From positions 1 to 14,778 of the forward strand of contig CBFHQE010000080.1 of NCBI GenBank assembly GCA_965657935.1: a stretch of 14,778 nucleotides of DNA. Direction: 5' to 3'. The position numbers and the translations under genes were made by a program. Below the pieces are notes generated by a model that was not told the origin of the DNA, did not search any database, and worked only from the letters and a program-made list of their open reading frames with translations. The stretch is from Maricaulis sp965657935. Lineage in GTDB: Bacteria > Pseudomonadota > Alphaproteobacteria > Caulobacterales > Maricaulaceae. This document shows, one piece after another, positions 5,559 to 12,337 of the stretch (the stretch's first letter is position 1; each line of letters starts with the position of its first letter).

Positions 5559-6819
5559 GGCTCGGGCAAACGCGCAGCTTGGCAAGCTGGTTGCGGCGGC
5601 GATCGACGACTTCAAAACGCACACCGTGAAAGCGGAAGACCTGACCCCGTTCCGGGATCGTCTGGGCCTCGTGAATGACCAGGCCCGCGACGGTCACGGC
5701 TTCCTCGTCAGGCAAATCCCAGTCCAGGGCACGGTTCAGATCGCGGATCGGCACGACACCATCGACCAGCCAGGTGCCGCCGTCTTCAGGCTGGATACCC
5801 TCGACCTGGATGTCGTGTTCGTCCTCGATGGTGCCAACGATCTCCTCGAGAATATCCTCCAGCGTCACCAACCCCATCAGCGCGCCGTATTCATCAACAA
5901 CCAGCGCGAAGTGTTCGCGCTTCTCGCGGAAAGCGTTGAGCTGATCGAGGACCTCAGTGGTCTCGGGCACGAACCAGGGGTCTCGGCGGATGGTGTTGAT
6001 GTCGACCTGGGAGGCATCGCCTTCGGCTTCGTGCAGGGCACGAGCCAGGTCGCGCACGTGGAGCACGCCGATGATATTCTCCATCTCGTCCTTGTAGAGC
6101 GGCAGGCGTGTGTGCGGGCTGTGCAGCGCCGCCGAGACGATCTCTTCGGCCGGGCGATCGGTATCGATCATCAGGATGGATTTGCGGTGCACCATGATGT
6201 CGTCAACGGTGAGGTCGCGCAGGTCCAAAACGCCGCCCAGCATATCGCGGTCATCCTTGACCACGCCGCCTTCCTCGTGGTGCAGCTCGATTGTGCCGCG
6301 CAGCTCGTCATGTGCAGACAGGACCGGGCCTTCAACCTTGGCGCCGAACAAGGTCAGCACGCCGCGCACGATGAATTGCACGCCGGCGACCACAGGCGCG
6401 AAGACCCGCACCACCAGCAGGATGGGCCGTGAGACCGCCAGCGCGAACCGGTCCGGATTGGACAGGGCATAGGTCTTGGGCAGAACCTCTGCAAAGATCA
6501 GGACCAGGAAGGTCATGACCAGTGTTGCCCAGAGAATGGCATTGCCGCCCAGCATGCGTTCGAACAATTGTCCGACGATCATGGAGGCGGCGATATTGAC
6601 CAGATTATTGCCAAGCAGAATCGCGCCCAGCAGGCTTTCTCCGTCCGATATCAAACGGTTGACGCGGCCAGCGGCAAGCGTGCCGTCTTTTTCCAGCTGC
6701 AGCATGCGGGCGCGGGATGTCGCGGTGAGGGATGTTTCTGATCCCGAAAAGAAAGCGGACAGGCAAAGCAGTCCGACGATCATGAGTGCTGGTCCGACCA
6801 GACCCCAATCAATGCTCAT
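5551..6819 (-). CDS. CNNM/CorC-HlyC family membrane protein (DUF21, CBS pair, CorC_HlyC)
   Basis: An inner-membrane protein of the CorB/YfjD/CNNM class, linked to magnesium or divalent-cation transport and resistance. The 422 residues contain the DUF21 membrane domain (about 8-195), with its motifs SGSETS (25-30), GNNLVN (70-75) and EVLPKT (111-116). Next come two CBS domains that bind adenine nucleotides (about 205-335; MVHRKSILMID and LVVDEYGALMGLVTLEDILEEIVG are typical). The C-terminal transporter-associated CorC_HlyC domain spans about 340-418. Older annotation calls such proteins hemolysins, which is misleading. The start ATG overlaps the aroB TGA by 4 bp, so translation is coupled and the gene belongs to the aroK-aroB transcript, a gene order common in alphaproteobacteria. 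It converges with the lipoprotein gene, sharing the stop CTAG. Confidence 0.94.
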   Translation of the reverse strand: MSIDWGLVGPALMIVGLLCLSAFFSGSETSLTATSRARMLQLEKDGTLAAGRVNRLISDGESLLGAILLGNNLVNIAASMIVGQLFERMLGGNAILWATLVMTFLVLIFAEVLPKTYALSNPDRFALAVSRPILLVVRVFAPVVAGVQFIVRGVLTLFGAKVEGPVLSAHDELRGTIELHHEEGGVVKDDRDMLGGVLDLRDLTVDDIMVHRKSILMIDTDRPAEEIVSAALHSPHTRLPLYKDEMENIIGVLHVRDLARALHEAEGDASQVDINTIRRDPWFVPETTEVLDQLNAFREKREHFALVVDEYGALMGLVTLEDILEEIVGTIEDEHDIQVEGIQPEDGGTWLVDGVVPIRDLNRALDWDLPDEEAVTVAGLVIHEAQTIPERGQVFRFHGVRFEVVDRRRNQLAKLRVCPSPD

Positions 6820-7919
6820 TTGAGCTTTGTCTCCAGAAAGGCGACGAGATCAGTCTCGTCGACATTGGTTTCAATGTAGGCGGTTCCGATGCCGCGCGCG
6901 AGGATGAGTGTAATACGGCCATCCTGGTTTTTCTTGTCGTCGCGCATGCGGGCGACCAGGCGCTCGGCGTCCCAGTCGGTGTAAGCGAGCTTTCCTGCCG
7001 CGCTCGGCAAGCCGATCGCGTCGAGATGGGCGCTTACCCGCGCGGCGTCACTGGCCGGGCAAACGCCCAGATGTACCGAGTATTCAAATGCCAGCGCCAT
7101 GCCAGCAGCGACGGCCTCGCCATGTCGGATGGCGTCCTTGGGCGCTTCCGCCTCGAAGGCGTGTCCGAAAGTGTGGCCCAGGTTTAGCAGGGCGCGGCGC
7201 CCGCGTTCCTGTTCGTCCTCAGCGACAATGCGGGCCTTGAAGGAAACTGCTGCGGCAATCGCCTGTGTCAGCGCGCGACTGTCGAACACCTGGACGCCGA
7301 CTTTTTCGAGCGATTCGAACAGGCCGGCGTCATCAATCAGGGCCGCCTTGACGATCTCCGCGTAGCCGGACAGCAATTCGCGATCCGGCAGCGTGGTCAG
7401 CAGGCCCAGATCGGCGATGACCAGTCTGGGCTGGTGGAAAGCGCCAACGAAATTCTTGCCGTGACTGGTGTTGATCCCGGTCTTCCCGCCCACAGAACTG
7501 TCGACCTGTGAGAGTAGAGTGGTCGGGATCTGGATGAAGTTCACCCCGCGTTTTGTCACCGAGGCGGCAAATCCGGCGAGGTCGCCAATGACACCACCGC
7601 CCAGGGCTATGATGGTTTCATTGCGATCGACATTGAGGTCGAGCAGGCGGCTCACCACGCCTTCAAGGCCCGCGAAACTCTTGCTGGTTTCGCCGGCCGG
7701 CATGGTGATGGTTTCCACTGTCAGACCCTGTGCGGTCAGCAGGGCCTTTACGCCAGCGAGGTGATGATGGGCGACAATTTCGTCAGTGACGATGATCGCG
7801 CGCCCGCGTTGCATCATCTCGGCGACAAGCGGCGACACGGTCATCAGCGCTTCCGGGCCAATGACGACGTTATAGCTGCGCTCCCCCAGGGGAATCTCGA
7901 CGGTGATCAAATCAGACAT
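6816..7919 (-). CDS. aroB: 3-dehydroquinate synthase
   Basis: Second enzyme of the shikimate pathway: it converts DAHP to 3-dehydroquinate in the cytoplasm, using NAD+ and a divalent metal. The 367-residue length is normal. NAD-binding GGGVIGDLAGFAAS lies at 107-120 and the VDSSVGGKTGIN loop at 139-150 (Lys146). KNFVGAFHQP is at 155-164, and the metal ligands fit Glu188 (GYAEIVK), His249 (NLGHTFGHAFE) and His266 (RHGEAVAAGM). The start ATG at 7919 lies inside the aroK gene, with an 8-bp overlap, and has no strong ribosome site of its own, which suggests coupling to aroK translation. The stop overlaps the CorC-like start. Confidence 0.98.
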   Translation of the reverse strand: MSDLITVEIPLGERSYNVVIGPEALMTVSPLVAEMMQRGRAIIVTDEIVAHHHLAGVKALLTAQGLTVETITMPAGETSKSFAGLEGVVSRLLDLNVDRNETIIALGGGVIGDLAGFAASVTKRGVNFIQIPTTLLSQVDSSVGGKTGINTSHGKNFVGAFHQPRLVIADLGLLTTLPDRELLSGYAEIVKAALIDDAGLFESLEKVGVQVFDSRALTQAIAAAVSFKARIVAEDEQERGRRALLNLGHTFGHAFEAEAPKDAIRHGEAVAAGMALAFEYSVHLGVCPASDAARVSAHLDAIGLPSAAGKLAYTDWDAERLVARMRDDKKNQDGRITLILARGIGTAYIETNVDETDLVAFLETKLK

Positions 7920-8454
7920 TGTGCTGATTCATGGTTTTGAGCGCTTCGAGGATACGGTCAAGGGTTCCCTGGTGAGAGCTGCCCCCGGCATCGACGTGCA
8001 AATCGGCCTCGGCATAGGCCGGTGTGCGCTTTTCCAGCAATTCACCCAGCACGGTCCTTGGATTCCTGCCCCGCAGCAAAGGGCGCGAGTCCCGGCGTTT
8101 CACGCGGGCCACCAGTGTTTCTACATCGGCCGTCAGCCAGACCGAAGTTGCATGGGCCTTGATCAGGGCGCGTGTATCCGGGTCGACGAAGGCGCCGCCG
8201 CCGAGCGCCAGCACCATGGGTGGCTCTTGCAACAGGCGGGCAATCACCTTGCGTTCGCCCTCCCGGAAACCGGCTTCGCCAAAATCGGCGAAAATTTCGC
8301 TGACCGAACGACCCGCGGCCCGCTCGATCTCCTCGTCAGCATCACGAAACGGCAGATCGAGCGCCTGTGCCAGGCGTCGGCCAACTGTTGTTTTTCCCAC
8401 ACCCATAAGGCCTATGAGGGTGATGGTTTTATCCGGCGCGCACTGCAAACTCAT
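7912..8454 (-). CDS. aroK: Shikimate kinase
   Basis: Phosphorylates shikimate at the 3-hydroxyl with ATP, the fifth step of the shikimate pathway. With the start at 8454 the protein is 180 residues, the usual size. Walker A GLMGVGKTT is at 15-23. Shikimate-binding residues fit Asp38/Asp40 (FRDADEE), Arg64 (GFREGE) and the GGG motif at 85-87. The lid arginine is at 124 (DSRPLL) and the adenine-binding KRTPAYAEAD segment is near 142-151. The frame is open upstream to 8646, but the extra 64 residues look like antisense to a small plus-strand gene and do not resemble the family. MSLQ at 8454 therefore fits best. No Shine-Dalgarno precedes it; a TATACC element ends six bases before the ATG, so the mRNA may be leaderless. 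It overlaps aroB by 8 bp. Confidence 0.96.
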   Translation of the reverse strand: MSLQCAPDKTITLIGLMGVGKTTVGRRLAQALDLPFRDADEEIERAAGRSVSEIFADFGEAGFREGERKVIARLLQEPPMVLALGGGAFVDPDTRALIKAHATSVWLTADVETLVARVKRRDSRPLLRGRNPRTVLGELLEKRTPAYAEADLHVDAGGSSHQGTLDRILEALKTMNQHNV

Positions 8455-8460
8455 ATCTTT

Positions 8461-8488
8461 GGTATAAAGCGTCTGGAAATCGCCGCAA
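8461..8488 (-). promoter_or_regulatory. Candidate aroK promoter giving a leaderless start
   Basis: On the minus strand, TTGCGG (8488-8483) and TATACC (8466-8461) are separated by 16 bp, a plausible though imperfect sigma-70-type pair. The -10-like hexamer ends six bases before the aroK ATG. Transcription would therefore start at or next to the A of the start codon. The absence of a ribosome site agrees with this. Inferred from spacing only. Confidence 0.4.
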
Positions 8489-8521
8489 TCGCGGTTAGGC
8501 TCATGCGCCGAAGAGTTTGCA

Positions 8522-8538
8522 GTGACCATGACGGTCAC
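8522..8538. promoter_or_regulatory. Dyad GTGACC-N5-GGTCAC between aroK and the small membrane gene
   Basis: GTGACC (8522-8527) and GGTCAC (8533-8538) form a perfect inverted repeat with a five-base centre (ATGAC). The site lies in the 106-bp divergent gap, just upstream of the ribosome site of the 46-residue gene. It has the size of an operator for a dimeric repressor or activator, but no regulator can be named. Confidence 0.4.
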
Positions 8539-8560
8539 GCCAGTATACGAGGAAATATTC

Positions 8561-8701
8561 ATGCGGGGTTTTCTGATCGGTTTTGCGGTCGTTGCGGTGC
8601 TTGTCATGGCAGGTTTCGGCGCGCTGGTTCTGATCGCCAATGGCATGGAGCCGTCTCGTGAAGAAGTCAGAGTAGAGTTGGATGATGATTTTCCGCGCTA
8701 G
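8561..8701 (+). CDS. 46-residue single-helix membrane microprotein
   Basis: ATG at 8561 opens a frame of 46 codons ending in TAG at 8699-8701. The product starts MRGFLIGFAVVAV, continues as one hydrophobic helix to about residue 27, then has a charged tail rich in Glu and Asp (REEVRVELDDDFPR). A strong ribosome site GAGGAA (8549-8554) sits six bases before the ATG, better than most starts in this window. The last 20 bases overlap the start of the following secreted-protein gene in another frame, which suggests translational coupling in an operon with that gene and xerD. Topology is probably N-in with the acidic tail outside, or a tail-out signal anchor. I know of no family; it is easily missed because of its length. 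Confidence 0.7.
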   Translation: MRGFLIGFAVVAVLVMAGFGALVLIANGMEPSREEVRVELDDDFPR

Positions 8702-10277
8702 CCTGCTGGCCCTCGCGCTGGGCTCGAATGCCCTGGCGCAGGATGACATCGAGGTTCAGAGCCTTGACGCGCTCGATCCGATGGAAGTCGGACTGCCGGG
8801 CGCCATTTTCGACATGACGCTGTGGGACGGAACGTCGGCCATGCTGGCGCGGACCGCGCTGAGCCAATTGCCGGCTGCTGACAGCGCGGGCTATTCCTCC
8901 CGGGCGCTGGCCGAGATGGCACGCGCGATTCTGGTTTCAGGTGGCTATCCGCCATCCGGTGCCCGCGGCGAGACCAGCCTGGCCGCATTGCGCGCCAACC
9001 GCCTGCTCGCGGCTGGCGGGGCCCATGACGGGTTTGACCTGCTTGAACGCACGCCCAACCTCAATCGCAGCCCTGAACTGGCGCGGCTGCACACCGATCT
9101 GGGTTTTGCCACCGATAATGTCGAACGCGCCTGCTACACAGCCCGGGCGCTGCTGGACGAACGCGACAGTGCCTACTGGGTGCGTGTGCGTGCACTCTGC
9201 ATGGCCGCGGAAGGGCAGAGCTCGGCGGCCGAGCTGACCGCGGAGCTCGCGGACAGTATTGAGCCGGACCCTGACTTCAATCGCATGTTCTTCGCGTTCA
9301 CGCTGGGGCAGATGATCGAGGATGATTTGCCGCCACTGGACAGTGCGGTCGACATGGCTCTCTATCGCGTCACGGCAGCCGATCAGACCGGCGAGGTCGT
9401 ATTTGCAGAAAACACGCCGGCCTGGCTGGTCAATGCAGTTGGAGAACCCCGGCTTCCGAATTTCCTGCAGACGGATGATCCGCAGGCTGAGCTGGCGCGA
9501 GCCCAGACGCTGGACGGTCATGAACGCCGGATAGCGCTGATCTCCATTCTGGCGAGCCCGGGCGATAACGCCTCTGCGGCTTCGGCTCTCGGCATGCTGA
9601 TGTCGGACGAACCGGATCTCCTCGACGGGATGCGTTTTTACGGTTCTGACGTTTCAAGCATCCAGGTCGATGCCGACACGCTGGTCCATGCCGAGCGTTT
9701 TGCCATGGCCGCGATCCTGGCGGGCGACATCCGTACGGCCCGTCGCTGGCTCAATGGCATGGTTGATGGCCCGCCTGTTGCGGAACTCATGCCTGGCGCG
9801 ATCACGGACAAGCCGGATGCGACAGCCGAGCCGGTCGCCACCCCAGGCGATGCGCCGGAGTGGACCCCGGCATCCGCAGACGAGATCGTCGCGGTCCAAC
9901 TGGCCATGGTGTTGGCGGAAGATCGTATCGAAACGCCGTCAATGGAAGCCCTGCTGGCCGCTTATCTGGAACGCCATGGCGACGCCGTTCTGGCCGATAT
10001 CATCGCCCTGCAGCGGCTGGGCGCGCCCGCGGTCGAAAACCTGCGGGGTCGTCTGGCAGGCCGTGATCCGGAAACGGTCTCGCCCTATGTGCTGGCGATG
10101 GAGGAGGCTGCGGCGGTCGGCGCCCGGGCCGAGGCTGGCCTGTTTGCCGTTGCGGCGCTGAACGTGTCTCAGGACGTTGACACAATGGCGCGTACGGCAC
10201 CGGTTCTAGACGAGCTGGGATTGCGCCGTGCGATGCTCGAGCTGTTGCTTGAAAGACTGATCCAGCGATCCTCATGA
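8682..10277 (+). CDS. Secreted 531-residue helical protein of unknown function, upstream of xerD
   Basis: The signal peptide MMIFRASLLALALGSNALA precedes a Gln, so the protein is exported, probably to the periplasm. The mature part is Ala/Leu-rich and looks almost entirely helical, with loose repeated helix pairs such as ALRANRLLAAGGAHDGFDLL, like TPR or SEL1-type solenoids but without a clear consensus I can defend. A Pro/Ala/Thr-rich linker at about residues 366-398 separates two helical halves. There are no catalytic motifs I recognise. ATG ATG at 8682/8685 gives two adjacent starts; the gene overlaps the 46-residue gene by 20 bp. Its TGA overlaps the xerD ATG by 4 bp, which makes co-translation likely. 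A scaffold or envelope role is possible but not shown. Confidence 0.88.
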   Translation: MMIFRASLLALALGSNALAQDDIEVQSLDALDPMEVGLPGAIFDMTLWDGTSAMLARTALSQLPAADSAGYSSRALAEMARAILVSGGYPPSGARGETSLAALRANRLLAAGGAHDGFDLLERTPNLNRSPELARLHTDLGFATDNVERACYTARALLDERDSAYWVRVRALCMAAEGQSSAAELTAELADSIEPDPDFNRMFFAFTLGQMIEDDLPPLDSAVDMALYRVTAADQTGEVVFAENTPAWLVNAVGEPRLPNFLQTDDPQAELARAQTLDGHERRIALISILASPGDNASAASALGMLMSDEPDLLDGMRFYGSDVSSIQVDADTLVHAERFAMAAILAGDIRTARRWLNGMVDGPPVAELMPGAITDKPDATAEPVATPGDAPEWTPASADEIVAVQLAMVLAEDRIETPSMEALLAAYLERHGDAVLADIIALQRLGAPAVENLRGRLAGRDPETVSPYVLAMEEAAAVGARAEAGLFAVAALNVSQDVDTMARTAPVLDELGLRRAMLELLLERLIQRSS

Positions 10278-11197
10278 GCCAGACCTCGATAGGTTTGTTC
10301 CTGGACATGATGGCCGCCGAACGCGGAGCGGCGCAAAACACGCTGGACGCCTATCGCCGTGATCTGGAAGATGCCGCGGCGCGCCTGGCCGCGCGGGGTG
10401 CGGCCCTGGACAAGGCCGATACGCCGGATATCGAGCGGGTGTTGGCGGATTTGCGTGCAGATGGGTTGTCGCCGGCCACAGCAGCCCGGCGCCTCTCGGC
10501 GCTCAAGCGCTATTTCCGCTTTCTGCTCTCGGAGGGTATTCGCGGCGATGATCCCAGTCATACGCTGAGCGGTCCCAAACAGGGTCGCAGTCTGCCCAAA
10601 GTCCTCGCCGAGGCTGATGTCGATCGCCTGTTTGCGGCGTGTGCTGCCAAGACCGACGCGGCCGGCTTGCGCACCCGGGCGCTGATGGAAGTGCTCTATG
10701 CGGGCGGTTTGCGGGTGACCGAGCTGGTCAACCTGCCCTTGCAGGCCTTCGCGACCGGCGAGCGCATGATTTTTGTGAAGGGAAAGGGCGGCAAGGAGCG
10801 GCTTGTGCCGATGACCCCTTCGGCGCTTGAGGCTGTGCAGGCCTACAAGGCAGTGCGCGGAGCACATCTTCCCAAGGCCGCGGAGGCGAGGGGCCGGGCC
10901 GTTAAGTTCCTTTTCCCGTCCGCGACCTCCAGGCAGGGACACATGACCCGCGAACGTTTCGCCCAGCTTCTGCGAGAGCTGGCGATCGAGGCGGGGCTCG
11001 ACCCGGCGACGCTTTCGCCTCACGTCCTGCGCCATGCCTTTGCGACCCATTTGCTCAGCCGTGGCGTGGATCTGCGCAGTGTGCAGGTCTTGCTGGGACA
11101 TGCCGATGTCTCCACGACCCAGATCTATACACACGTTCTGGATGAACGCCTGAGGCAACTGGTCAACTCGGCACATCCACTGGCGAAGAAGGGGTAA
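10274..11197 (+). CDS. xerD: Tyrosine recombinase XerD
   Basis: Site-specific recombinase that, with XerC, resolves chromosome dimers at dif under FtsK control. The 307 residues comprise the N-terminal SAM-like core-binding domain (about 1-90, with SPATAARRLSALKRYFRFLL) and the catalytic domain. All active-site residues are present: Arg147 (GGLRVTEL), Lys171 (KGKGGKERLVP), His250 and Arg253 (SPHVLRHAFATHLL), His276 (LLGHADVSTTQIYTHV) and nucleophile Tyr285. Spacing matches Escherichia coli XerD closely, apart from a few extra residues before the HxxR motif. Its place beside aroK/aroB and accA is the housekeeping alphaproteobacterial arrangement, so this is not a phage or island integrase. The start overlaps the preceding gene by ATGA. 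Confidence 0.96.
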   Translation: MSQTSIGLFLDMMAAERGAAQNTLDAYRRDLEDAAARLAARGAALDKADTPDIERVLADLRADGLSPATAARRLSALKRYFRFLLSEGIRGDDPSHTLSGPKQGRSLPKVLAEADVDRLFAACAAKTDAAGLRTRALMEVLYAGGLRVTELVNLPLQAFATGERMIFVKGKGGKERLVPMTPSALEAVQAYKAVRGAHLPKAAEARGRAVKFLFPSATSRQGHMTRERFAQLLRELAIEAGLDPATLSPHVLRHAFATHLLSRGVDLRSVQVLLGHADVSTTQIYTHVLDERLRQLVNSAHPLAKKG

Positions 11198-11345
11198 GGG
11201 CCGGGGCGCTTTTGCTGTAAACACTTGTCCAGTCTGTAAACCCTGTTTGCTTTCCCTGCACCCCAGCCGTATTGCGCTCTTGTGACAGTCGCCGGGTCTG
11301 GTTAGTTTGCGAGCTCTTTTGCAGTGTTCAGGACAGTGGCACTAA

Positions 11346-12329
11346 ATGTCTGATCCGACCCGTACCTATCTCGATTTCGAACGTCCGCTCGCCGAGCTTG
11401 AAGCCAAGATCGAAGAGCTGGAGAGTATTTCGCGCGCCTCCGGTGATGATGCACCGGATACGGCTGAAGAAACCGCCAGACTTCGTCAGAAGGCGGAAGA
11501 ACAGCTGGCCGCGATTTACGGAAAGCTGGACCCGTGGCGCAAGACTCAGGTCGCGCGCCATCCCGAGCGTCCGCATTTCCGGGATTACCGCGCCGCGTTG
11601 ATCGAGGATTTCGAGGAGATGTGCGGTGATCGCCGGTTCTCCGAGGATAATGCCATTGTTGGCGGGCTGGGTCGTTTTCGCGGTCGTTCCGTTGTCGTCA
11701 TGGGTCACGAAAAGGGCCATGATACCGAAACGCGTCTGAAACATAATTTCGGCATGGCGCGTCCGGAAGGCTATCGCAAGGCGATCCGCCTGATGGACCT
11801 CGCCGAGAAGTTCAATCTGCCCGTGCTGACTTTTGTGGATACCGCAGGTGCCTATCCCGGGCTTGGTGCCGAGGAGCGTGGCCAGGCGGAAGCCATTGCG
11901 CGCTCAACCGAGCGCTGCCTGTCCTTGGGCACGCCGCTGATTTCCGTCATCACGGGTGAGGGGGGCTCCGGTGGTGCTGTAGCCCTGGCCAGCGCCAATG
12001 TTGTCATGATGCTGGAGCATTCCATCTACTCCGTGATCTCGCCGGAAGGCTGTGCCTCCATCCTCTGGAAGGACAGCGCGCGCGCCAAGGATGCAGCTGT
12101 CGCGATGAAGATCACCGGTCCGGACTTGCTGGATCTGAAAATCGTGGACCAGATCATACCGGAGCCGATTGGTGGTGCGCATCGCCATGCGGTCAACACC
12201 ATGCGGGCCGTCGGCGATGCCATCGAGGCCAATCTGTCCAAGATGGACGGCCTCGACGCTGCCGCCCTGCGCCAAAAGCGACGCGAGCGTTTCCTGGCCA
12301 TCGGTCGCCTGCAGGCGGAGGCGGGCTAG
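11346..12329 (+). CDS. accA: Acetyl-CoA carboxylase carboxyltransferase subunit alpha
   Basis: With AccD it transfers the carboxyl group from carboxybiotin to acetyl-CoA, making malonyl-CoA for fatty-acid synthesis in the cytoplasm. The 327 residues are close to the usual length. The N-terminal helix starts with TYLDFERPLAELEAKIEEL. The core includes FGMARPEGYRKAIRLM (135-150), the VDTAGAYPGLGAEERGQ segment (164-180), the oxyanion-type GEGGSGGAVAL (204-213) and SVISPEGCASILWKD (229-243), all diagnostic. A weak AGGA lies about 10-13 bases before the ATG. The 148-bp gap from xerD (11198-11345) holds no ORF; CTGTAAAC occurs twice in it (11215 and 11234), and I see no confident promoter or terminator there. 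Its TAG lies in a 16-bp palindrome and faces hfaB. Confidence 0.98.
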   Translation: MSDPTRTYLDFERPLAELEAKIEELESISRASGDDAPDTAEETARLRQKAEEQLAAIYGKLDPWRKTQVARHPERPHFRDYRAALIEDFEEMCGDRRFSEDNAIVGGLGRFRGRSVVVMGHEKGHDTETRLKHNFGMARPEGYRKAIRLMDLAEKFNLPVLTFVDTAGAYPGLGAEERGQAEAIARSTERCLSLGTPLISVITGEGGSGGAVALASANVVMMLEHSIYSVISPEGCASILWKDSARAKDAAVAMKITGPDLLDLKIVDQIIPEPIGGAHRHAVNTMRAVGDAIEANLSKMDGLDAAALRQKRRERFLAIGRLQAEAG

Positions 12330-12335
12330 CCCGCC
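12320..12335. terminator. 16-bp perfect palindrome at the accA/hfaB convergent junction
   Basis: GGCGGGCTAGCCCGCC reads identically on both strands, and its central CTAG contains the accA stop codon. Transcribed from either side, it gives a 6-bp all-GC stem with a CTAG loop. It could serve as a compact bidirectional terminator or 3'-end stabiliser for accA and for hfaB, whose stop is only 3 bp away. No T-tract is present, so the role is an inference. Confidence 0.5.
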
Positions 12336-12337
12336 AT

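Noticed and set aside
4832..5569. 245-codon minus-strand frame opposite the lipoprotein gene, and a similar one opposite the hydrolase at 3905-4594
   Set aside because: The plus-strand genes have signal peptides, ribosome sites and plausible folds; the antisense products are low-complexity Arg/Gly/His-rich shadows.
5626..6432. 268-codon plus-strand open frame inside the CorC-like gene
   Set aside because: It lies wholly antisense to a gene with clear DUF21, CBS and CorC domains; its His/Asp/Val-rich product shows no domain and is the usual shadow of GC-rich coding sequence.
8455..8646. 64-residue N-terminal extension of shikimate kinase
   Set aside because: It lacks resemblance to the family and is antisense to the 46-residue gene, which has a strong ribosome site; MSLQ at 8454 gives the usual length.
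10274..11197. Integrase of a mobile element
   Set aside because: Sequence, length and the aroK/accA context fit chromosomal XerD; no attachment-site repeats, tRNA or phage genes are nearby.
10169..11224. 351-codon minus-strand open frame opposite xerD
   Set aside because: The plus strand encodes a full XerD with every catalytic residue; the antisense product is Arg/Gln/His-rich without recognisable motifs.
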